From assembly GCF_014529535.1 (NCBI RefSeq), contig NW_023503493.1, positions 3,472,001 through 3,536,000 on the forward strand: a stretch of DNA of 64,000 nt, written 5' to 3'. Below, piece after piece: positions 12,829 through 24,900 of the stretch. Made by a program: the position numbers and the translations under genes. Below the pieces are notes generated by a model that saw nothing but the letters and a program-made list of their open reading frames with translations, was not told where the DNA came from and searched no databases. Position 1 is the stretch's first letter; every line of letters starts with the position of its first letter. This DNA comes from Bradysia coprophila. Its lineage: Eukaryota > Arthropoda > Insecta > Diptera > Sciaridae.

Positions 12829-13603
12829 TATGCACGGTGGGGCTGAACGAACTTAAAATAAATATGTCGACTTCCATCTCGGTTCTTTTCATAGCTGAGT
12901 TAGGGGAGGCGTGTACTATCCAACGGCACATGTTGCAGGCGCAACCGCTGAGCCGTTTCTGAGAACTAGGAATATCGTCGCCTGGCTCCGCGGAAGTTGC
13001 TGGACCAGTGTTTGAAACTGGAATCGGTAGAGGGACAAATTCTAAGAACAACCATGTAAAAATTATTGCTCTCGGTCATTTGGTCGCAGAGCAATAGAAG
13101 CTGAAAGTCGAAAATTCCACCTCTTCAAGCGGTGATGCCTCCTCGACGAAGTTCTCGTCAGCAAAAAAGTGACTTTTCTGAAAATGTACCAAAAGAGACC
13201 ACTTTCAAAAAAAAAATTATTGCCATTCGAAAGAGCACATTAACCTTGTCTAGAAACGCTATTAAAGTGCTGGATCGAGAACTTCGTCGAGGAGGCATCA
13301 CCGCTTGAAGAGGTGAAATTTTCGACTTTCAGCTTCTATTGCTCTGCGACCAAATGACCGAGAGCAATAATTTTTACATGGTTGTTCTTAGAATTTGTCC
13401 CTCTACCGATTCCAGTTTCAAACACTGGTCCAGCAACTTCCGCGGAGCCAGGCGACGATATTCCTAGTTCTCAGAAACGGCTCAGCGGTTGCGCCTGCAA
13501 CATGTGCCGTTGGATAGTACACGCCTCCCCTAACTCAGCTATGAAAAGAACCGAGATGGAAGTCGACATGTTTATTTAAAGTTCGTTCAGCCCCAACGTG
13601 TAT
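12829..13603. repeat. Foldback palindrome, arms of about 330 bp
   Basis: The left arm (about 12829-13159) is repeated in inverse complement at about 13271-13603 with few mismatches, around a spacer of about 111 bp. The inner arm ends share 'TCCTCGACGAAGTTCTCG'; the outer ends share 'GGGGCTGAACGAACTT'. The identical 65-residue open frames on the two arms are a consequence of the duplication. No transposase or clear target-site duplication is seen. Confidence 0.9.
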
Positions 13604-13713
13604 ATGATTAGCCAACACAATCACCGATCAATAAATTTAAGGATCAGAACACGGTAAATTCAAGTCATACTTTAAGTCGTGAAGGTTGTTTTCTATTGGA
13701 TATTACAGGTCTG

Positions 13714-13855
13714 TAACATCTAAGAACCAGCCACTGACGATATTTTTCAAATAATCACATTCCACTGAACTACTGACAACTACCTCAATCAGTGGAATGT
13801 GTGTGGAATGTGATTATTTGAAAAAATCTCGTCATTGGCTGGTTTTTAGATGTTA
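13714..13855. repeat. 142-bp inverted-repeat (MITE-like) element
   Basis: Termini TAACATCTAAGAACCAGCC and its imperfect complement GGCTGGTTTTTAGATGTTA enclose inverted arms that include AAATAATCACATTCCAC. A short direct duplication of GTGGAATGTG occurs inside. There is no coding capacity and the family is unknown. Confidence 0.75.
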
Positions 13856-13894
13856 AGGACTGTAACACAAGTAGCGGATAGTTGTCTCGTACCA

Positions 13895-13985
13895 TAATTT
13901 ATCAAGAGAAAATATATATTACACACGAAGAAGTCGAGGCTTGCCGAGACTGATAGTGACAAATGTGTACTCTATTTTATCACAT
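13895..13985 (-). repeat. Dispersed repeat R3 fragment
   Basis: It is the inverse-complement match of part of 59233-59325. It shares 'GAAGTCGAGGCTTGCCGAGA', 'CTGATAGTGACAA' and 'TACTCTATTTTATC'. Confidence 0.65.
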
Positions 13986-14107
13986 AAACGAAAACAAGAC
14001 AACAACATAGACCTGAAGTGTAAATTTTGAATTAAACTTCTTCAATTTCAATTTCATTTATTTCCAAGAAAAAACTTCTTACATTAAACACACAGCGTAG
14101 CTCCAGT

Positions 14108-15330
14108 ATGCGTTACAATTCTAAGGAGCTACAACAGTTTAAGAGTCATATCGCCAAAACTTCAGGTGATTTTTTTAACTTTGGGAACAAGCTGTCTCCG
14201 ATTTTAATGAGTGATAGCTCGTTGGATTCGTCTTTCAATTCTAGGAAACACGTATCTTCCACTTTTTCTAAAAAAAAAATTGTTTTCTGTGAAAAGTGTT
14301 TAAAAGTGATCACATGTCAGAGGGTACCGAAAACAGTTTTTCGACAATAACTCAAGAAAAAATTATTTTAAATTATTGTAATGTTGTACGAATGTCGGCC
14401 TTGGAAAGACCTACAGATAGAGTATACGCACTGCTTGGTGCGTGTTTATCCACGAGAGTTATGACTAAAAATATAGTGAATGTTCGGAGAGTACTCCTTC
14501 TCTGCAGCTTCGTTGTTCCGCGGAACTGAGTATGGGGTGTTGTAGTTGGCGTCACCCACTATCGTTCCACATATAAATGAGCCCAGTACTTTTGTGCTGC
14601 AAGCCCACAGAAGTGTTGGAAAAAAAGTTGGTGCCAAAATGCAGATTTTTTCCTTCTTTCCGGGGGCTCTAGAGCTGGAATAGCATCAGGAACGGCACTA
14701 TGGCAGTCATTTTTTATCGTCTACTATGCTTTTACGTTATCAATACAAAAACGCGTCGCTAGTATCGTAGTATCGTAGTATCGTTCCAGATGCTGTTCCA
14801 GCTGTAGAGCACTCAGAAAGAAGGAAAAAATCTGCATTTTGGCACTAACTTTTTTTCCAACACTTCTGTAGGCTTGCAGCCCAAAGGTACTGGGTTCATT
14901 TATATGTGCAACGATAGTGGGTGAGGCCAACTACAACACCCCATACTCAGATCCGCGGAACAACGAAGCTGCAGAGAAGGAGTACTCTCCGAACATTCAC
15001 TATATTTTTAGTCATAACTCTCGTGGATAAACACGCACCAAGCAGTGCGTATACTCTATCTGTAGGTCTTTCCAAGGCCGACATTCGTACAACATTACAA
15101 TAATTTAAAATAATTTTTTCTTGAGTTATTGTCGAAAAACTGTTTTCGGTACCCTCTGGCATGTCTTCACTTTTGAGCGCTTTTCACAGAAAACAAATTT
15201 TTTTTAGAAAAAGTGAAAGATACGTGTTTCCTAGAATTGAAAGACGAATCCAACGAGCTATCACTCATTAAAATCGGAGACGGCTTGTTCCCCAATCACC
15301 TGAAGTCTTGGCGATATGACTCTTAACATA
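14108..15330. repeat. Large foldback palindrome, arms of about 560 bp
   Basis: The left arm (about 14125-14699) reappears inverted at about 14783-15330, with a spacer of about 85 bp containing a GTATCGTA triplication (14761-14782). Identical peptide frames on opposite strands confirm the symmetry. A diverged single-arm copy lies at about 34011-34515. There is no transposase, so it is a non-autonomous foldback element or recombination product. Confidence 0.9.
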
Positions 15331-15489
15331 AAATCAAATTAATAAAGTTGATATAAATCTAGACAACAAGGACAGCTAGCAAGGCGAAAAGTACCATGAG
15401 GTGATGGTTGTATCTTAAATCTTCATATTAAATTCTTAAACAGATAGAAGTGATATTTGCTCTTTATTCGATCGTGATTTTCGTTTACA

Positions 15490-16982
15490 GCTGATTTAAT
15501 TTAATTAGAATCGAGTCGCGTCAGTAAATACGCTTTCAATGAACGACAAAATTGATTGAGGGTAAGTGAATTTCTGATCGTTGACGGAAGGCCATTAAAT
15601 AGCGTCGGACCAGAATCAAGCAGGCAACGTTTACCATAGTTCGACGAAATCTTAGGTTTCTTCAGCAAGTATGAATACCTTGTTTGGTAGCAATTAAGAT
15701 TGTCCGAGAACTGCAGCGAGTGATGTTTCAGATCATTGATACAACAACAAATGAATTTGCAGACCGCGTATTCGTACATTCGCTGTACCGTTAATACATT
15801 CGGAAATTGCTCGCTAAAAAGACGCTCAGTTGGGTACCTCAATGGCAATCGGTGGGTGGCTTTTAGCGCTCTCTTGTGCAAACCGTGAAGCCTTTCAATC
15901 AATGACTTTTTGGCAGAACCCCACACGCCAACACAATACGTCAAATGGCAATGAACAGTAGAAAATTATATCAGGCGGAGGATCTTTTTAGGCAAGAAAC
16001 GAAGACGCTTAAGTACTCCAATTCGCTTGGACACAATCGAACACAAATTGGAAATGTGATCGTCCCAACTCACAAACTGATCAAGAGTCAACCCGAGACA
16101 TTTGACCGAGGAAAAAACATTAATCTCAACGCCGTTAAAGGTTAAAACTGGCTGACCGTCAACCTTCACATGAGGCTTGCGAAAGTGAACCAGCTTCGTC
16201 TTATTCAGGTTCAGAGTAAGCTTGTTCAAACGGAAATACTCAGCAACAACCCGCAAGTCTTCGGATAGATCGGAAACGTTTTGAGCGACGACTGCAGAAG
16301 AGACGAACATATTCGTATCGTCGGCAAATCCGAAGGGAGTGGAATGGATCGGCAGCTTGAAAAAATCGTTAATGAACACTACAAAAAGCAAAGGTGACAG
16401 GACGCCACCTTGCGGAACACCGATCGTCACATCAACCAACGGACTAGTGACTCCATTACACACCGTGCACCGCTTTCTATCGGTCAGATTGCTTCTGATC
16501 AAATCGTGTGCAACACCCCTCACCCCAGCACGCTCTAACTTGATGAGAAGCAGCTTGTGGACAACTGTGTCAAACGCTTTGGACAGGTCTATAAACAGTC
16601 CAGAGACCACCTTCTTATCATCAATGTCCTTATTAATCACATTGATCAGCTCAAACAAAGCAGTGTGCGTACCGCTCCCATCCCTAAATCCATACTGGCG
16701 TACATTGAAAAAGTTGCAACTCTTGAGGAAGCGAGTGAGAGCGCGTTGAATGACAATTTCTAAAATCTTATTAACCGCTGGTAGCAGCGAAATTGGTCGA
16801 TAGTTTCCTACTTCATCTTCCAAACCCTTTTTATAAGCAGGCACGACCAAGGCAACCTTAAGCCCGTCAGGATACTTGCCATAGAATAAACAGAGATTGA
16901 ATATATCGCACAAAAACGGAATTAAACTTCTAGTTAAGTAATTTTGACATCCGAACACCGCGAGTATGTGATAATAGTACAT
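15490..16982 (-). mobile_element. 5'-truncated non-LTR retrotransposon (CR1/Jockey-like), one internal stop
   Basis: A continuous RT frame covers 16982-15966 ('YKKGLEDEVGNYRPISLLP', 'GLFIDLSKAFDTV', 'GVPQGGVLSPLLF', catalytic 'FADDTNMF'). The C-terminal frame at 15944-15501 is in the same phase, separated only by a TAA at 15966-15968 where relatives have an aromatic residue. Endonuclease and gag-like ORF1 are absent. AATAAA occurs just past the stop near 15465 (minus). The first about 14 residues come from unrelated repeat R3 sequence (16930-16980), which marks the approximate 5' truncation. It is the best preserved LINE of the window, but inactive as read. Confidence 0.88.
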
Positions 16983-16984
16983 TA

Positions 16985-17075
16985 CTGCTATAAGGCTGTA
17001 TATAAGAGACGTGTACGTATACGAGCGCTTGCGCGAGTATTAGTACGAGTCTCTTATATAAAGCCTTATATCAGT
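16985..17075. repeat. Palindrome at the 5' boundary of the LINE
   Basis: TATAAGGC and TATATAAGAGAC are matched downstream by GTCTCTTATATA and GCCTTATA around an AGCGCTTGCGC-centred core. It is a short foldback of unknown origin. The following 17080-17290 shows nothing recognisable. Confidence 0.65.
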
Positions 17076-17291
17076 TAGGTATTTTATCGCAGTAGGCAAA
17101 CATCTCTTTTTCTAGTGATATAATTTTGCTTGCAGAACCTTTAGCTCTCTAGGGTAAATTTGTTTACTCTTATGTACGTCGTGTATATAGCGCACAATAC
17201 ACACACACCGTATGCGATAAAAGATTTAAAGATTTAATGACTAGAAATGCCAAGAAAAGATGTCTTTGCTTACTCGTTCTATCCTATCCTA

Positions 17292-17630
17292 TCCGGCGAA
17301 GGCTCAATGCTGAAAAATAGAGTAATAGTCTATCAACTGTTTATAAGGGAGGAGTTTGGTGTGTTCCAAATAAGTAGCCTTTGTCGAAATGCGCCATATT
17401 TAGGCGCCCTTCTGAGACCTTGAGGAAATTCAATTTCCACAAAATGTCGGAAAGCGCCGAAAAATAAAATATTGATTATTTCTGCTTTGTCACAATTCAA
17501 CGTAATTCACTGAAACTATTTTCTAACGAAATGAATTTTTTGTTTGAAAAACATGTTTTTTTGTTAGTTGAAACGAAGGAATAGTCAATGTATGAGCTAT
17601 TTGCAGTCGAATGGTCTGTTAACAGTCAAG
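17292..17630. other. Flank of foldback with one extra partial copy
   Basis: 17292-17355 is a diverged direct copy of the core of the adjacent palindrome ('AATGCTGAAAAATAGAGTAA'). The rest has no visible gene. Confidence 0.5.
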
Positions 17631-17633
17631 GGA

Positions 17634-18232
17634 ATAAAAGTTGAGTTTCATTTTATTTTTGATTCGCTAGACTTTTACATGCAAAAAGGTATAACCTACT
17701 TCGTAGAGGTTGGTCATTTCTTTGCCACTGTCGGCCCGATGAGATGTGATATTTTTGAGCAGCACTATTAAATGCAAACCATCGACTCATATCATCACGC
17801 AGTGGTGCGAACCCTTCGCTATAGAAAATTTTCACTTTCTCGGATAGCTACACGTCTTAAATGAAATTTCTAACTTTTCTTCCCTATAAAAACAAACAAC
17901 TATTACTCTATTTTTCAGCATTGAGCCTACTCCGGCGAAAGTTCAATGCTGAAAAATAGAGTAATAGTTGTTTGTTTTTATAGGGAAGAAAAGTTAGAAA
18001 TTTCATTTAAGACGTGTAGCTATCCGAGAAAGTGAAAATTTTCTATAGCGAAGGGTTCGCACCACTGCGTGATGATATGAGTCGATGGTTTGCATTTAAT
18101 AGTGCTGCTCAAAAATATCACATCTCATCGGGCCGACAGTGGCAAAGAAATGACCAACCTCTACGAAGTAGGTTATACCTTTTTGCATGTAAAAGTCTAG
18201 CGAATCAAAAATAAAATGAAACTCAACTTTTA
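17634..18232. repeat. Near-perfect 0.6-kb palindrome with about 20-bp spacer
   Basis: The left arm (17634-17924) and right arm (17943-18232) are close to exact inverse complements. They meet around 'GAGCCTACTCCGGCGAAA'. A 60-residue frame appears identically on both arms, which is not evidence of a gene. A diverged single-arm relative lies at about 38440-38690 and extends past the palindrome edge to match 18233-18310. Confidence 0.92.
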
Positions 18233-18310
18233 TATTATTTTCTCATCACCAGACTTACCATCCACGGTTGGCTGTGGTGCGGATGGCTGTTGTGAAGCAA
18301 CCACAATAAT

Positions 18311-20118
18311 GGTTTTACCCAAGCAAAAGAAACTAGTATCAGTGTTGTGCAAGAACAAAAGAAGAATAAAAACTTCAAATGCTCACACTGCTACATGTGA
18401 GGTGTCTGGTTCGAATATAGAAATACCGAGATATCTCTTCACCGAGGCGCTAAGCACCAAACCTTCCAACCACCGAATTTTCTACTCTTTTACTAAGGTC
18501 AACACAACGTTTTTCACGACAAAGCCTCCTCAAGTTTCAGCTGAGGTAAGAAAATGACTATTTTCGCAACAAGTGACGAAAAATAGCACTTTCCATTGCC
18601 TTTATTGCGAATAACGTTGTACGAAACTCGATGATAAATGCTTTTTTAGGCACATGATGTGTATTCTCACACTCGGTTTTCGAGTACGGTTTTCGAAGCA
18701 TGTGAAAAGTGTTTAAACGTGCGATCTACCTGAGAAGTAAACAAATTGACGACCTTTTATCTGATTATTGTGACTGATGTTATGATGAACGCGTTTTAAG
18801 GGATCTCTTAACCGCTTTAACAGGTTCTGCATCAGCATGCCATTCACAATATTTACCTAACGTCTGCTCATTCATTTAGTCCATCACACAGTCGATAATT
18901 CATTGTCGAAAATGTAAGGTGGACTGTTTACTCTTAAGCTGAACCATACCTTAACTTTAACTGCTTAGCGAAAGAATTCGGAGAATTCGATTAGTATATT
19001 TTCGGACAGAGCTGTAGTAAAATGAGAAATTGTACACTGGTTGATCGTTCTCTGATGAACGTACTAGAATGCTGTAAACGTTTCGTAAGATCGTAATTCG
19101 TCGGAATGTAAATTTTGTTTTTTATTCTTCCAACTATCTAGCTGTATTTCTCATTCATTTTATTGTTTCTAAACATCAAAACAGTTATAAATAAAAAAGA
19201 ACATTTCGTGAAGCATGTTACATCACAACAGAAGAAATAAAAATACAATTTTTGTCATTCCAATGTCACGTCTCTCTCGCATACACCGACTATTTAACGA
19301 AATAATTCTCCGGTGTGATATGATGATGTGTTGCCGTATAACAAACAATAATTAATTTCAGTAAAATTGTAAAAACTAGTACGGCAGACATTGAGACCGC
19401 GTTAGACACGGTGCGCTTGAGATGAATTTTATTACCAACAATGTCGGAACAGGTTTCGCTTTTTCAAATCAAACTTTCGTTTTGTTTGAACAGTTAGGAG
19501 GCATGCCGTGCGTGCTTTTCAAAATATTGATTTGATTTGTTCGTTTAGAGGCTCTACGTGATTTCCGAACCACGCCTACGAGTATGCAAATACTCTCTGA
19601 GGAAAGTTAGTCGCATCATTGATATCCCGCCTAAATGTAGTCTAGACGATGCACACAAATTAATAGTGTCTGGGCTAGGTCACACACTGCAACTACCCAA
19701 ATTATGAAGCTTAAAGCTCAAGCAATGTTACCAATGCGATAAAATAGCTAGAAGAATTCCATGGAGTTTTGTCTGACACCGGAGTCGAACCCGGATCAAT
19801 TTTGCATTGTATTTGTTTGGTACTACTAGATAGACGTTTTGGCATGGTGACACAGTTGTCAGATACGTGGTTATAGAAAAAAATGTCATCAAAGTTATTG
19901 TCATTCTCGTTGAAACCTTTGACGTCATTTTTTCCTTAAGCCAAAAGTTTAGTGGAAGGTGCGGGAAAACAGGAAAAGAAGAAATATATTTTTTCTCGCC
20001 AATAGTTACTGATCGACAAACCGAATTTCCCATAATTTTGATATTGGGATCCGTCAGAAAACGGCGGGAAACAGGCAAATACGCCGACTGTTTCGAGACT
20101 CAACAGAAAACACATTTA
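18311..20118. other. Gene-free repeat-rich stretch
   Basis: No coding region is recognised. It includes an R1 fragment at 19950-20030 and a sequence near 19771-19800 resembling a Pol III B box (GGTTCGACTCC on the minus strand). Confidence 0.45.
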
Positions 20119-21306
20119 CCCAACAAAATCTCTTCGAGAAAAGTGTGACGCAGTCTTTGTAGTACAATTTCTAAAATGAATGATACCGCTAGAGGTGACG
20201 CTTTCAGCTTCGTTACGCAAACATTAAATTGTAGACCCAATTAGTTCAAACAAACTGGCTTAGTTTTCCTCATCATCTGCCAAATAATTTTTACCAAAAT
20301 AAAATTTGACTGGAAACAACCAAAATTTTACCAAAAAAATCTGCGTCGCAAAGTGGCAGATGTTCAGGAACAAGAAAATTTATCTGCCACATGCGACGCA
20401 GATTTTTTTGGTAAAATTTTTGTTGGTAAAAATTATTTGGCAGATGACGAGAAAAACTAAGCCAGCTTGTTTGAACTAATTGGGTGTAAATTTTAATTTT
20501 TGCGTAACGAAGCTGAAAGCGTCAACTCTAGCGATAGCATTCATTTTAGAAATTGCACTACAAAGACTGCGTCACACATTCCTCGTAGAGATTTTATTGG
20601 TATATCACTCGTTTTGGAAATTTTAGGTAAAAAATTTGACGAAAATTGAAAATTTGACGAAATTTCACAAAAATATGACGAATTTTTAGGAAATTTGAAA
20701 ATTTGACGAAAATCGAAAATTTGACGAAAATTGAAAATTTGACGAAATTTCACAAAAACATGACGAATTTTTGGGAAATTTGAAAATTTGACGAAAATCG
20801 AAAATTTGACTAAGGTCGGAAATTTGACGAAAATTGAAAATTTGACGAAATTTCACAAAAACATGACGAATTTTTAGGAAATTTGAAAATTTGACGAAAA
20901 TCGAAAATTTGACTAAAATCGGAAATTTGACGAAAATTGAAAATTTGACGAAATTTCACAAAAACATGACGAATTTTTGGGAAATTTGAAAATTTGACGA
21001 AAATCGAAAATTTGACTAAAATCGGAAATTTGGCGAAAATTGTTTGGAGAATGCCATTTTTCATGTGTTTGTACTGAAAATGACGACTTAGAAAACGGCT
21101 CCCGAGCAGTTTGGTTGGCGTGTGATAGCTCATTTTCTTAGTATTTCAAGTGAAAATAGTTTAAAAATAATTTGGTTACGATATTGGACGTTTTGGCTAA
21201 AGTAGAATTCTCGCCTGTACATAGTTGCCGCTTCACAAAAAATTTTCTTCGTTCTTTTTTCGGGGGTTAGACTGCGTCAAGTCCTCCACTATCGCTCCGG
21301 ACATGA
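20119..21306 (+). mobile_element. Helitron/HINE-like non-autonomous element, copy 1
   Basis: The left end is CCCAACAAAATCTC, followed by the subterminal repeat GACGCAGTCT (about 20147). A long inverted repeat (20119-20340 versus 20388-20603) follows, then an 18-bp-type minisatellite (20620-21045), a unique block, the second subterminal repeat AGACTGCGTC (about 21269) and the end GGACATGA. The same modules and ends occur at 30667-33351 and 51838-54156. Flanks joined at the ends resemble the uninterrupted relative at about 47735-47790 (inverse complement). No replicase or transposase is encoded, and the superfamily assignment is inference. Confidence 0.7.
20620..21045. repeat. Minisatellite of TTTGACGAAAATCGAAAA units
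   Basis: Imperfect 15-18-bp units (GACGAAAATCGAAAATTT and variants) are arranged in a higher-order repeat of about 120 bp that includes 'CACAAAAACATGACGAATTT'. Related arrays sit at 31240-31625, 44480-44665 and 52015-52295. Confidence 0.9.
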
Positions 21307-21432
21307 TGAGTTTTACGTTGTTTACCTCTGTTTTTCGTGTCAACCGAACTTTCTAGCGTAAACATTTTGTCGCAACCCAACGGTGATCCAGAACAGCCAC
21401 AGAAGTTTGAAGCCAAGTTCCCGGAAGAGTAT

Positions 21433-21609
21433 TGTATATATATAATTGGTATATATAGTCTTAACGGGAGTGTTGTATTAAGTGAAACGCACTGCTTGAC
21501 GATATAATATGGAATGATTCTTTATTCACTTAAGTAACATATTCATGGTTCTTATACTAAAGAGAGAGAACTTACTTCTCTCTTACTTAATATAGTAAGG
21601 GGCACTACA
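21433..21609 (-). repeat. 3' LTR
   Basis: 177 bp, identical by eye to 28068-28244. It is bounded by TG and CA, with the flanking host tetranucleotide GTAT immediately outside at 21429-21432. Confidence 0.95.
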
Positions 21610-21623
21610 CCATCCCTCTTCGG
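21610..21623 (-). other. Polypurine tract
   Basis: Minus-strand GAAGAGGGATGG directly precedes the 3' LTR, as expected for the plus-strand primer of reverse transcription. Confidence 0.75.
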
Positions 21624-21950
21624 CTAGATTGGTGTATGCCAATCGTATTATTATTTATTTCGTACATTATTTATTTCCTTTTGAAAGTTAAACTTTTCTT
21701 AGTCTTAAAACTAACCATTGCTTATAATTTATTAATTTTTGGGATTTGATTTCACTTTGTGAGATTGCGACTCTCACCGTCCCTTTTTTTTTTTAAAGAA
21801 ATTTATGATAACATAATTTCAAACTGAATTGCAGATTGAAATAAAAATTAAATTGTAAATTAACCCTTAATCTTTAACCTTAATTTAAAAATAAAACTTC
21901 ACAATAAAATCATAAAAATATTAAAATCATTCTTTTATTTTTGTGACGAT

Positions 21951-24900
21951 TCATTCATATTTTCGGACTCTATCTTTATGCACAGTTTTCAAAAACTTGT
22001 CGCCATCTGTGATCGTAACATTTGATCCTTGGATATCCTTAACTATGAATGGACCGTCGTAGCGTTCCGAATGTTTATCATATGGCTCCTTAAACAACTT
22101 TACTGTATTATTTAACTCTAATTCTATCGGTTTGGCAGAACGGTCATAATTCATTTTGTTCCTTAGTTTCATCTTGTCAATAAGATTTCTGGCGTCTACG
22201 TGTGCTCTTTGTAGTCTGCACTTCGCTTCCCTGCTAAAGTCATCGATATTATAGATTGGGTCAATTCGACCATCCATCCAATCGAATGGGAGCACTGGGC
22301 TCTTACAAAATATCAATTCATAGGGGGAGTATTTGAAATCATAAGACGCGTGATGGGAGATATTATAACAGAACGAGAAATATTTTGAATATTCTTCCCA
22401 GTTATCGAGCTGACCGGAAATGTAAGTTCTGACATACTCGTTAAACGTTCTGTGACTCCTCTCTGCTGTACCCACTGTCTGATGGTGATAAGCAGTGGAT
22501 TTGCTGTGGGTCACATGGAAAAGGACCCATAGTCTTTCTAACACTGAATTCACATATTCCGTTCCCAGATCGGTGATGACCTGTTTCATCAGGCCGAAGA
22601 TTAACACGAAATTATTGAAAATAGCTCTGGCTACCGTAAGAGCCTGTTTGTCCGGAATAGGAATGATTACCAAGTATTTGCTTAAATCGCAAATTAACGT
22701 AATCGCATAGCGATTTCCATTAAGGGAAGTAGGCAATGGGCCTATGGTATCTATCACTACTACATCAAAGGGGGCCTGGGGAGTATTTGTTAATACGAGG
22801 GCTTCTTTGTTCTTCACACTGACTTTCGTTAGTTTGCACTTCGTACAACTTTTGACAAAAGAGGCAACATCTCGCCTCATGCCTTTCCAGGCATAATAAC
22901 TCCTTAAGTTTGCGTAGAGTTTCTTGTGACCTACATGTCCTCCAAAAATCGGATTGTCATGAAAGTACATTAAGAGTTCATTTTGTTTTGTCTTATCATT
23001 GATCAAAATCGGGCTTTTAATTAACACTATTCGTAGTTTATTCAATTTATTTTTGCAAATTTCTTTAAAAACGTTAATTGATACAAATTTGAACATAATA
23101 TCGTTTAGCGACCACTGAATTTCGTTAAAATTTTTCTTTATCGCAATTTCTTGTAAACTATTAATTACTTTCTCGAGAATTGATAAATCATTGCGTATTT
23201 CTACCGGAACTTTCATACTGATCAGTTTCTTATAATTTTCGTATATATTGAGCTCTATTACCTCGTCTTTACTTCCTTCTGTACGCGTACACATTATTCG
23301 AGGTATCTTTTTATTTATATGCGCATTTAATTGTTCAATTACCGGTACGTAACTTATTTCTTGTGTTTTATTTAAATTTTCATTGGTCGTCATTTCAGTT
23401 TCCTTTTTCAAATTTCTTGTTTTGGATCTTGTCATAACATATACTGTCTTTGTTTTTCCATATAAATCTAGTAAATCTTTAATATTTAATCGCGATAGGG
23501 CGTCGGCCACTACATTCTTAGCTCCACTAATGTGTTCTATTGTGAAATCGTAGCCTTCGAGGTCCAGCCTAATACGAATAAGTTTAGGAGACAAAGTCTT
23601 GTGCGTAAATAGATAAATAAGTGATTTATGATCTGTACGGACTCGGAACGGTACTCCGTACACATAAGGTCTAAATTGGGTCAAGGCAAAGTGAATGGCC
23701 AAACATTCTTGAATTGGAGTCGACTTCACTGCGTCTGCTTTAGACCATGACTTTGATGCATAATAAATTGGTAGATCATTGTCGTCATGTAGCTGACTCA
23801 GTACAGCCCCACAACCTGTTATTGAGGCGTCGACTGTGACTATGAAAGTCTTAGAAAAGTCTGGGTAAGCTAAAACTGGTGGTTTTGTCAAAATTTCCTT
23901 TAATGTATCGAAACTTTCTTGGCATTGTTCAGTCCATTCAAAGGTCACGTCTTTTTTAGTCAAATTGTTCAATGGTTTTGCTATAGTCGCAAAATGTGGG
24001 ATGAAACGTCGATAATAATTTGCGAATGATACAAATCTGTGTGCAGCGTTTTTGTCTGTGGGAACTGGATAATTTTTAACTTTCTCGTGTTTCCTAGGGT
24101 CTGGCAATATGCCATCAGGAGTACACAAATGTCCTAAAAAGGTTACTTCGGGCTCGAAAAACTTGCATTTATGAGGATGTATTTTCAAATTTCTGTCTCG
24201 CAACACTTGGAATACTGCTTTGAGATTTTGTAAATGATGCTTCTCGCTTTTCCCTATCACGACTACATCATCAATATAGAGAAATGCCTGTTCTGGGGGA
24301 ATACCTGAAAAGGCAATTGTCATCATGCGAGTAAATGAATTCGGTGAAACGTTTAACCCGAAAGGCAAAACTTTCCATCTGTATGACCCAGTACTAGTAC
24401 TAAAAGACGTTATGTCTCTGGAATTCTTTTCTAATGGCACCTGGTGGAATCCCTGGAACAAATCAATGACCGAAAAACATTTTGCGTTTCCCAAACTATC
24501 TAATATCTGATCCATTCTAGGCAGTGGAAACTTGTCTGCCACTAATTTTTTATTAACTTGGCGATAATCCAGACATAGTCTCCATCGTTCACGACCATTC
24601 AAAGGGGGTTTCGGGACTAAAATCAAAGGGCTATTATACTCGGATGCGCTTGGTTCTATTAAGTCATTTTTTAAAAATTCATTCACCTGAGCTTCTATTT
24701 CATTAATCTGGCTGTGCGGTGTACGGTAATTTTTTATATAAACCGGTGTGTCATCTTTTAACCTTAATTTTTGCTCATAAAAATTGTTTGTGGTCATCTT
24801 GTCAGTTTCTAATGCGAAAACGTCCGCATATTCTTCTATCAACGGGAAAAGCTGTTCTTTAGCGTAACTAGGAACTTTGTTTTCTAAAATTTTCAGTAAA

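Noticed and set aside
12818..13579. Identical 65-77-residue frames on opposite strands
   Set aside because: They mirror the two arms of the foldback; no start context, motif or independent support for a gene.
19771..19800. Possible tRNA gene or tRNA-derived SINE (GGTTCGACTCC B box, minus)
   Set aside because: T-stem pairing is one base short, and no A box or acceptor stem could be found; chance or a decayed SINE.
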